Made by a program: the position numbers and the translations under genes
Shown: piece by piece, positions 27,481 to 36,500 of the stretch
Numbering within the stretch: the first letter of the stretch is position 1
Layout of the letters: each line of letters begins with the position of its first letter
The notes under the pieces: model-generated
Database searches by the model: none
What the model was told of the DNA's origin: nothing
Seen by the model: only the letters and a program-made list of their open reading frames with translations
Source of the DNA: Clostridia bacterium
Lineage (GTDB): Bacteria > Bacillota > Clostridia > Christensenellales > UBA1242
Length of the DNA: 64,000 nucleotides
Direction of reading: 5' to 3'
NCBI GenBank assembly: GCA_017531805.1
Contig: JAFXKG010000005.1
Coordinates: 55,955 to 119,954, forward strand

Positions 27481-28643
27481 TCTTGATTATATTTGTTTAT
27501 TGCTTTATCAAATTTTTTGTATCCTAAAGGTGTAATCATATCTACTAATTGATATGGGCAAGCGGTGTGACATTTTTTACATAAAATACATTTTTTGTAA
27601 TCTATTTCTGCAAACAGTTCCCCATTTTTATCGTACTTCATCAAAATTGCGCCTGTTGGACAAATTTTGCTACATATTCCGCAACCTTTACATTTGTTTT
27701 GCGGTATTGTTGGCCTGCATTGTATACGTTTGTAATATCTTTTTTGTGCAGAAGTGTCGGTATGTAATTTGGTATTTTCGTTATACTCTAGTACAGCATA
27801 ATCTAGTACAACAAATTTTTCTATCCTTTCGTGGATAAGTTTGTAGGACTTGTCAAACTCAAACATACCCCTTTCCCTTGCTTGCCTTAATATTGTATTT
27901 TTGTAACCTAAACCTAAAACATCAACCATTGCTGCATCAAGGCTAAAGATATTTTCCGCCACACCGATACAAGACAACATCCTTTGCGTATTGCCTGCTT
28001 CTAACGAAACAATACCATCAAGCACATTAAGTACAATTTTATCTTTTAAAACATCGTAGATATCTAAAATGCAATTGTTAAAATCTTTTGCAGTTTCAAA
28101 CCTGTTAAGCATTTGAGTTTTCATATCACCTGGTACAAGCCCAAACAGGTTAGCACAAGCACCAAAATATCCAAGTTGATTGTCTAACTTTACTTTGCCG
28201 ATATTTATGATTGCATCAACTTCATTAACAATTTGTAAAAGTGTTAAATTTTTGGACATAACGCCTTTTGGTGTTTCAAAAGTATGAGTGCGCAAGTCGG
28301 TATTAAGTTCACATTTTGTTAGGTTGTTAACTTCTAACATGCCTGTGTTTAGGTATACATCTTCCAAATTTTTGGTTGAAAATTTGCCATAAGGACTTTC
28401 TGCAATAATGCATTGTGCACCCATTTTTGAAAGCACATTTGCAAGCGCACGCACCACAACTGGATGTGTGCTTGTTGCTTTGTCTGGACTTTCTGACATT
28501 GGCAAGCATGGTTTTAAAAGCACTTTCATTTTAGGTTTAATCACATTTGAAAAATTCAAGCCATCTATTATGCTTTGGACAGTTTCTTCCACCATATTAA
28601 TATCATATTCTTCAATAAACTTTAAAGATACATTTTTATTCAT
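27468..28643 (-). CDS. DUF362 protein fused to a 2[4Fe-4S] ferredoxin domain
   Basis: Residues 1-290 form the DUF362 domain (KVLLKPCLP, ATSTHPVVVRALANVL, GLVPGDMK), a family of unclear function. The C-terminus holds two ferredoxin-type clusters: CKGCGICSKICP (about 316-327) and CILCKKCHTACP (about 346-357). This suggests electron transfer. The ATG at 28643 has no SD. TTGACA-17-TAGCAT ends 6 nt before it, so the message should be leaderless. It diverges from a gene with the same arrangement. Confidence 0.87.
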   Translation of the reverse strand: MNKNVSLKFIEEYDINMVEETVQSIIDGLNFSNVIKPKMKVLLKPCLPMSESPDKATSTHPVVVRALANVLSKMGAQCIIAESPYGKFSTKNLEDVYLNTGMLEVNNLTKCELNTDLRTHTFETPKGVMSKNLTLLQIVNEVDAIINIGKVKLDNQLGYFGACANLFGLVPGDMKTQMLNRFETAKDFNNCILDIYDVLKDKIVLNVLDGIVSLEAGNTQRMLSCIGVAENIFSLDAAMVDVLGLGYKNTILRQARERGMFEFDKSYKLIHERIEKFVVLDYAVLEYNENTKLHTDTSAQKRYYKRIQCRPTIPQNKCKGCGICSKICPTGAILMKYDKNGELFAEIDYKKCILCKKCHTACPYQLVDMITPLGYKKFDKAINKYNQEKGE

Positions 28644-28678
28644 GAATATATGCTACTAAATTATAATCAAATTGTCAA
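28644..28678 (-). promoter_or_regulatory. Leaderless-type promoter of DUF362 gene
   Basis: Consensus TTGACA (28673-28678), 17-bp spacer, TAGCAT (28650-28655), then 6 nt and the ATG. No SD is visible. Confidence 0.55.
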
Positions 28679-28706
28679 ATATATTGAATTAAAGAGTTAA
28701 ATTTGA

Positions 28707-28742
28707 TTGATTTTTATTTTTAATTTGAATAAAATAATATAA
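28707..28742 (+). promoter_or_regulatory. Leaderless-type promoter of the 28743-pfk operon
   Basis: TTGATT (28707-28712), 17-bp spacer, TAAAAT (28730-28735), then 7 nt and ATG. No SD precedes this ATG, whereas pfk downstream in the same operon has one. Confidence 0.5.
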
Positions 28743-28997
28743 ATGATTAAAATTTGGGGCAAAATTGTTACTCGTGAAAGAGTTGTTAGAACATCGTATA
28801 CAGAAGTTGACGAATCTAAAACTTCGTTTTTTTCTATGCTTAAAGATGTAAGTCAATCTTTAGGTATCCAAACACCTATTTTGTTGGATAAACATGTACA
28901 CGATTTTAATCTTTTTCATATAACTATTTTTAAGCCAGATGATTTTATAGATACAGTTAATTTTGACCAGTTTATCATAGAACTCGCAAGAGAATAA
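28743..28997 (+). CDS. Hypothetical protein upstream of phosphofructokinase, 84 aa
   Basis: Unrecognised small soluble protein, beginning MIKIWGKIVTRERVVR and then mixed alpha/beta, with no cysteines and no membrane segment. The short gap to the kinase gene (9 nt) indicates an operon, so a link to central metabolism is possible but unproven. It lacks an SD and is predicted to be translated from a leaderless end. Confidence 0.6.
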   Translation: MIKIWGKIVTRERVVRTSYTEVDESKTSFFSMLKDVSQSLGIQTPILLDKHVHDFNLFHITIFKPDDFIDTVNFDQFIIELARE

Positions 28998-29006
28998 GGG
29001 GAACAT

Positions 29007-29912
29007 ATGAAAATTAAAAGAATTGCAGTTTTGACAAGTGGTGGCGATGCTCCAGGCATGAACACAGCAATTTATGGCGTGTATCGCGCTTGTGTTGCAA
29101 ACAAAATCACTCCTTTTGCTGTAATGGAAGGTTACAACGGACTTATTGACAACAAATTTGTCCGATTAGATTTTGCTATGCTTAATGGCAATATTGATCG
29201 CGGTGGCAGTGTTATCAAAAGCAGTCGTAGCCCTAAATTTTTAAAAGCTGTTTACTTTAAAAAGGCAATTAAAAATTTGCAAGAAAACAAAATAGATGCA
29301 TTGATTATAATTGGTGGAGACGGCAGTATTAAAGGCGCAATGGAACTACGCGATGCTGGTGTTAAAGTTATTACCCTACCTGCAACCATTGACAATGATT
29401 TAAATTTTACATTTACAATAGGATATGATACTGCAACGAATAATATTGTTAATGCTGTAGATAATATTACAGATTCTTTATCATCATTTGATTATGGCGC
29501 AGTTGTGCGTATAATGGGACGCGATTGCCCTGCTTTGGTTGAAAGCGTTGCATGTGCTTTGCACACTGATTTTGTAATAACTAAAAAAGATTTTGATTTA
29601 AACAATTTAGTAAAAAAGATAAAGGCATCTCACAATAGTGACAATTTGCCACCTGTCGTGTTGGTGTTGGAAGATGTTGTTGACACCACTGTCCTTGCAT
29701 CAATTTTGCAAGAAAAGTGCAAATTTCAGTGGAGACCACATATACTAGGTTATATTCAACGAGGTGGTAGCCCAAGCGCATTTGACCGAAAATATGGTTA
29801 TACTGCTGGCGTAAAAGCAGTTGAAATGATTATATCTGGGCAAACTGGTTTGTCTGTTGGCATGATTGGCAACTCTTTAGAGACAAAATCTTTAGAAGAT
29901 ACTATTTTATAA
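29007..29912 (+). CDS. pfkA: Divergent 6-phosphofructokinase-family protein
   Basis: Phosphofructokinase fold of 301 aa, shorter than the usual 320. ATP-type features are present: GGDAPGMN near residue 11, GGDGS (not GGDDS) near 100 and the catalytic TIDND near 125. MGR is kept, and LGYIQRGGSPSAFDR near 250 matches LGHxQRGG except that the usual histidine is tyrosine. The region that normally reads VPE is VITKKDF here. Those two positions contact fructose-6-phosphate in E. coli PfkA, so substrate binding or regulation may be altered. The SD AGGGG lies 5 nt from the ATG. It is second in an operon with the 84-aa gene. Confidence 0.88.
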   Translation: MKIKRIAVLTSGGDAPGMNTAIYGVYRACVANKITPFAVMEGYNGLIDNKFVRLDFAMLNGNIDRGGSVIKSSRSPKFLKAVYFKKAIKNLQENKIDALIIIGGDGSIKGAMELRDAGVKVITLPATIDNDLNFTFTIGYDTATNNIVNAVDNITDSLSSFDYGAVVRIMGRDCPALVESVACALHTDFVITKKDFDLNNLVKKIKASHNSDNLPPVVLVLEDVVDTTVLASILQEKCKFQWRPHILGYIQRGGSPSAFDRKYGYTAGVKAVEMIISGQTGLSVGMIGNSLETKSLEDTIL

Positions 29913-29928
29913 AAATAACTTAAAACTC

Positions 29929-29958
29929 TTGACACAAATTTCAATTTAATGATATAAT
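29929..29958 (+). promoter_or_regulatory. Promoter of greA
   Basis: TTGACA (29929-29934), 18-bp spacer, TATAAT (29953-29958). A leader of about 45 nt follows with a GTTGC...GCAAC hairpin before the GGGAG SD. Confidence 0.65.
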
Positions 29959-30009
29959 CAATCTGTTGCGATAGGAAACTGTTGCAACTTTTATTATGGG
30001 AGAAACAAA

Positions 30010-30477
30010 ATGGACGAGAAAAATTTTATGACACCAGAGGGTCTTAAACGCACAAAGGAAAGACTTGACTACTTAAAATCTCAAAGAAGACAAGAAGTTG
30101 CAAACAAAATTGCAGAAGCTCGTAGTTATGGTGACTTAAGTGAAAATAGTGAATATGATATTGCAAGAGAAGAACAAGCTAGTGTAGAAGCTGAAATCTT
30201 TGATTTGGAAAACAAATTAAAAACTGCAGAACTTATTGACCCTAAAAAAATCAATACAAATAAAGTTGGCATAGGTTGTAAAGTAACCGTATCTTTTTCT
30301 GGTCGCAAATTTGAATATAAAATTGTTGGCGATACAGACTCTGACCCTTTAAACGGTCTTATTAGCAATGCTTCCCCTATCGGTGCTGGTCTTATGGGTA
30401 AAAAAGTTGGCGAGGTTGCTTTAATAAAAACTCCAGGTGGCATGGTTCAATATAAGGTGGAAAAAATCGAAATTTAA
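30010..30477 (+). CDS. greA: Transcription elongation factor GreA
   Basis: Binds the RNA polymerase secondary channel and stimulates cleavage of backtracked RNA. The N-terminal coiled coil (residues 1-75) carries the acidic tip in ARSYGDLSENSEYD, with the conserved D and E residues, and the C-terminal globular FKBP-like domain ends LMGKKVGEVALIKTPGG. The 155-aa length is standard. A promoter, SD and strong terminator make it a single-gene unit. Confidence 0.96.
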   Translation: MDEKNFMTPEGLKRTKERLDYLKSQRRQEVANKIAEARSYGDLSENSEYDIAREEQASVEAEIFDLENKLKTAELIDPKKINTNKVGIGCKVTVSFSGRKFEYKIVGDTDSDPLNGLISNASPIGAGLMGKKVGEVALIKTPGGMVQYKVEKIEI

Positions 30478-30503
30478 AAAAGCGAATTATTTCGCTTTTT
30501 TTA
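30476..30503 (+). terminator. Terminator of greA
   Basis: AAAGCGAA/TTCGCTTT hairpin followed by TTTTTT. Confidence 0.8.
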
Positions 30504-30561
30504 TTTTGCCAAAATCAACTTAAATGAACATCAAGGCTAAATATTTTAATTATAAAAGTAA

Positions 30562-30592
30562 AAAAGGATAGAAATTCTATCCTTTTTTTTAT
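30562..30592 (-). terminator. Terminator of giant surface protein gene
   Basis: AAAGGATAGAATTTCTATCCTTT palindrome followed by a T run on the minus strand, overlapping the end of the gene. Confidence 0.8.
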
Positions 30593-33500
30593 GCTTGTTC
30601 GCTTGGAGATATCAATGCTAATGATATATATTGTGTTTCTATACTAATATTATTTTTTGTTGTGTAAGTGATAGATATTTTTGTTACACCTGAAACTTTG
30701 TATGCTGTAACAGCGTAATCGTCAGTTGTACCTGTTATATCTATGCTTCCATCTTCTTTTGTATTTATTAATATTTCTACTTTTTCTGCGTCGTTGCCAG
30801 TAATAATTACCTTTTGCAATTGTACTTTGTTTGTTGTTTCACCAGCGTAATTTAATGTAATTATGCTAGTGCTGTCATACACATTGCCACCTTCATTTAC
30901 TGTGATTTGTCCAACAATATCATCGCCTGTAACAGTTGTTGCACCTGTAGACAAATTATAAATATGTTTTTCTGTATAATTGATATTAAATTGTTCTGGT
31001 GTCATTAAAATTGTATAAATACTATCTTCTGTAATATTAAATGTATAACTTACAATATATTCATTGCTATTATTTCCTACTGCAAGCACTGTATCGCCAT
31101 CATTTAATGATAAGTTATATTTGCCATGCAACTTAGCTTTGATAGATAAACTTATTTGAGTGTTAACCAAATGATATTGAACTTGACCATCTTTCAAAAT
31201 CTCTGGACTAGTAGTAATAACCACATTATCTGTTGCTCCGTTGATTTCTAATTTATATTTAGGTGTTGTTGCTATCCTAAAGTTGAGCAAATAGTAAACT
31301 GAATTGCCTTGCACAATATATTCTGCATAACTACTTAATATTTCGCTATCTATTAAGCAATCTGTCACTTCTAAAACGCCATCAACTGCTGTATATTTTA
31401 ATTCTGCGGTATCATATAAACCATTGTTATTTTTGTCTATATATAAATAATCAAATCTTTCATCTATCTTTTCAGAAACCAACAAATAGATAATATCTCC
31501 ATATCCTAATCCTATTATGGACAATGTGTTTTCTTCATTGGTTATTGTACCTGCTGAAGATGTGATTGTATAATATTCAATTTGTTCGCTTGTTGCACTT
31601 AACTTTGCCTTTACTTCGATTGGTTCAAGCACAATAGTATATGTTCCCCAATGTAATTCAGGGTTGAACTTTTCAAATAATACAATCTCTTCGCTCCTAT
31701 CAGGATAACTATCTGGTGTTGCTTTTGTAATCAAAGCGCCATCTTCGTGTCTATATCCCGCATAACTAAAGGCTGATGTCAATGATACATTTAATTTTAT
31801 CTTATGATCTGCAATGACTGAATAAGAATTTAAATTTTGACCGATAGAAATTAAAGATTTTGTTGCAGACACACCATTTAAATCAGTATCTGTAAGTATA
31901 ATTGAACCATAATCATAACCTTCTATACTTTGACCATTTGATTCAAATTTGATAGTGATTGCGTTAACATCTTTGCTATATACATTTATATATAAGTCTA
32001 ATTCTCCAGCAAAGTTTTCGTATGTAGATTGGGTTAGATTGTATCTTGCTTCATTGTTAACCAAATTTATATTGTTTGTATTTACAAATACTTGCACAAC
32101 ATAGTCAGTATGTAAATAATTGATTTTAAACACTAATTGATGTGTTATAAACATATCATTTAATGACACGGTGCTTGACATTATGCCATTTTCTGTCAAT
32201 TTTGCACTTGTTGTAGATTCTCCATCCAATGTATATACAACATTTACGTCTATTTCTCTAGGTACAAAGTGTAAATATAATGTAGTGCTTTCTGTGGCAG
32301 TAAACATGTAAGAAGACAATTTTTCTGCTCCAGAGTCTCTGTCTGGCCTTAAACCTAAATAATATTCAACATCATCATAATAAACTGTATTAAAGTCACT
32401 AGATAGTTCACAATCTAAACCTTTGTAAGCATAAATTAATGCTGTATTGTTATATGTTGTGTTGTCCGATGCAACTTTTTCAGCATTTGCAGACAATATA
32501 AATGTTGTTGAGTTGTTTATACCATTTGATATAGTAGTTTTTCTTACAGTAGAATTTGTATCATGACTATGGTTTACATGTAAAACATCTATAGCTTTCA
32601 ATGATATTGTAACAAGTTCTCTTGTATCAACAATGTAAGTTAAAGTACGATTATCTTCAGGGATTATCTCACCAAGTGTGCCACTTGCCATTTGAAGAAG
32701 TGCGTTTTCTGTTGAAATTTCGTAAATTGTTGGTTTGTCTACAACCTTAAATCCGTATGCTTTGTAAAGTAAGTTTTTGTTACCAGATTGTAACATTGCA
32801 TAACTTTCTAGCGGAACACGCCCCTTTGTTAAATATGTGCCAACTGTTGAATCGTATTCAAATACTTTTGCAAAATTAGCATCTGTCCAAATAGTATTGT
32901 TGTATTTCCATGTGTCTATTGATATTTCTTCTATTGTTTGACCAGATTCTCTCGATGTGTCAACCACTTTTACATTAATTGTAAATACTATCCTTGTTGT
33001 ATTAATCAAAATCTCTAATGATTGATCCTCTGTGCTAAAACCTACATTTTCGTAGTATTTTCTTAACCATGTACCATCAAAAGTAAATCCATAGTATTGT
33101 TCTAGATTGCTTGATTGTAAAATCAGTTCTCCCAATGTAAATGCATTTGCACTTAACTCATAAGCAGGTGTTGGGTTGTAATATAGAACAAAACTTTGTG
33201 AGTCTTTGATTAAATCATCAAATGCAATTTCTGTTTGTTCTAACACACTTCCAGAAGATGCGTCAACATCAAAATTACCATTGTCTATGCTTGCTTCTGG
33301 GTCATCCAATTTAACGCTTAAATCATAAACAATATTTTCAAAATAAACATTGATAAATATATCAGAATAGAAATCTAACTGACCTTCTGCAATTCTGTTT
33401 TCATTGTTAAAGAGATAATTGCTTGATTGATATGTTAAATTTTGTACTACCCTTTCCTTTTGATATTCTTGTATTGACCAATCTGCTCTGTCCACAATAC

Positions 33501-36500
33501 GATAACCTATCATATTGTCAGAAACTGTATTGTCATACGCCTGATCATATACTGCTAATTGAATTTTGCTACCTTCGTATAACTTTGGTACATCTACTTT
33601 GTAAACTGGATTGTTATTGCCATCTAGCGCTAACAAATCTATTTCATTACCATTATATTTTACCTTTTTAACATCATCTTTGTTAAGATTAAATTTAAAG
33701 TTTGTAAAGTCCTTATTGACAGCATCTTCGCCACTAAACAATTTATAGTAAGCCATTTCGCCATCTTCGGCATACGCCAAATACATTGCAGAACCTTTGT
33801 GACTTGCGTCTACAACTTCGTCTGTAAATTTTACAAGTACATATCCATAATCAGAAATGCTGTCTGCCAATTCATCATATAATGTGTTGATTGTAAAGTC
33901 GTTGACTGATCTAATACGGAAATCGTCCAATTCCAATTTTAGTTGATAATTTGTTCCGTCTGTTTCATATCCATCAATAACTTGCCATTTAGTTTTGCGG
34001 TTTGTATCATCTAAAGTGCTTGCAAATTCTTCACTGACACTTGTATATTCTACACCCTTGTATGTTTTATAGTAGATATCTTTTTCTGCTGAGTTGAACC
34101 ATCTTAAAGTGTAAAGCCTGTTCATATTAAACACTGGCAAACTTTTTGCAGTGTTTGTATGATCTCCATCAACCCATGCGAAATCACTATCTGTACCTAT
34201 AGAGACACCATTTACAAGATATATGTAAGCACTGTTTGCAGACAATGCTTTGGTTGCACCATCTGTCAAACTTGTTTCCACATCACCATTTAATGCTTTT
34301 GCACTTGTTAAATACAATTTGTTTGATAAATTTGCATTTAAAATATTGTTGTTCCATTGAGCAATAAATTCAGGTATCAAATTTTGCAAATCACTAGTTT
34401 CTATCAAACCATGTGTTGCTTTGTTGTATTTTGTATAATCTACAAAACCATTTGAGAAGTTTGGATTTATATACAATGATTTGATTGTCGATACCGCGTC
34501 AAGATAAGTAAATTTCGCTTTACTGCTTTCATCGCCATTATAAAATCTATAATTAGAATCAGCATCAATAGTCAATTCTCCTAACGACCAATAATAATCT
34601 GGTATTTCCAAATAAACTTTATGGATATCATCCAAATATAAAGGTTTAAATTGATCGTGTTCTTCTTGAGACTCGTCATACTCAGGTATCTCTAATAAGT
34701 AATTTGTTCCATTGTATGTGTATGGATTACCTAGATAGTAGTAGTTCCATACACCTTGTTTTGGTAAATATATACCCTTATTTTTATATGCAACAAATGA
34801 TTGACCAACAGGACTTATACATTTTAAAGTGTAAGCAGCATTATAATTTGTGTATAAAGTATTTGAACCTTCCTCAATCTTTAAACTTGCACCAAGCTCG
34901 TTCCAAAGAGGTGTAATAGAGATTTTGACAGAATCTGCAGACAATTTGTTGGCAACTATATATTGATAACAATCTGCAAGACTATTAAAATTATTTTGTG
35001 TTATACTACCATTTTGAATTATTTCAAATTGTAATGAGTTAATTTCAAATCCATAGTTATATACATAGAACGGATATCCAGCAAGATGTTCTTGACTAAA
35101 TGCATGTCCTTTTGCGGCATTTACATAGTTGCCAATTTTATTGCTCAATTCTGAATAATTTACGGGATTTATAATAAATCCATTACCGATTACAATCAAG
35201 CTTGTATCGTAAACAACACCAATATTTTGTGGCACATTGTACTCATCTTCATCCCACACTGTTTCACCAGTGTTTACAACAACTTCGTATACATCAACCC
35301 ATCGTGCGGTCACCAAAGGATTGTTATTATCTTGTACAAATTCTGAACCTTCGGTTATTGAATTTACTCTATATTTTGTATTTTCTATATTGGTAACATC
35401 AAATGTAATGCTTGCACCTGCTGTATTTGTTGCCGTCAAAAAATTGCCATTTACACTTATTGTGTATGCAGTATTTGCATAATCAATTTCCCATCCATCA
35501 AAATATCTTTTATCTGGAGCATTGTTCAAACCTAAATTGTCTAAATGCACATCTTGGCTTACATTTGTTATAAGAGCACCATTATATCTCATGGTTTTAT
35601 CATTTGGTTTAAATACTATAGTTTCTTTATTGTAATTATCTTCACCAAAGTTTTTATAATATAAATCTATTCCTATTTTTAAGGATTTAATTACAACTGT
35701 AACATAGATTAAATCACCATTTGAACATTTACCCCAATCTTCTACTAATATTTTTTGTGGAGATTCTAAGTAATTTGTTGATGAGTTGTCTATTATTTGC
35801 ACTCCATCTTTTCCTGATATAGCACTAACTGCCCATGCAAGATAGATATAGTCGCTACCATTATAAGATAAGGTATTATCAGCAATTGTCAAAGTGTTTT
35901 GACCTTGGTTTGAAGATATATTTTGATTACTTAAAATAGTAGATATGGTATTTGTAATACCTGCTGAAGAAGTTTTAATTTCTTTAAATACATAATTAGT
36001 AGCATTAATCGTATAAATGTTTTCTGTTTGATCAGATTCAGCAGTTTCCAAAATCAATGTTTGATATCTAATTCCATATTCTTTTAACTCAAAGATTGGT
36101 GTTATAGAATGCTGATACATAGCAATTTCTTGATCTTTTGTTATATTGCTTGTACTGTATGGTGAACCTTGTTCTCTATCTGTGCTATAATTTTCATATG
36201 TAGTGATATCAAAGTTTATATTACCTGTTACATTATTGTAAATAGAAATTTTATTGTTAAAGTATGTTTGATAGCACTCTTTAGACTCTCCATTATAAGT
36301 AACAAATTCTGATTTGCTTTTATATCTAACATAATAATTATAGGTTTTGTCTGATATCTCAAGAGTAATTAGATATTTTTCAGAATTTTCAGATTTAGTT
36401 TTTATATATAAAGTTTGATTTCCATAAAATGTTAAAGTTATATCATTATCTTGCTTTATAAAATCACTTTCATTAGCACTTGAACCTTTAATTACTCTTG

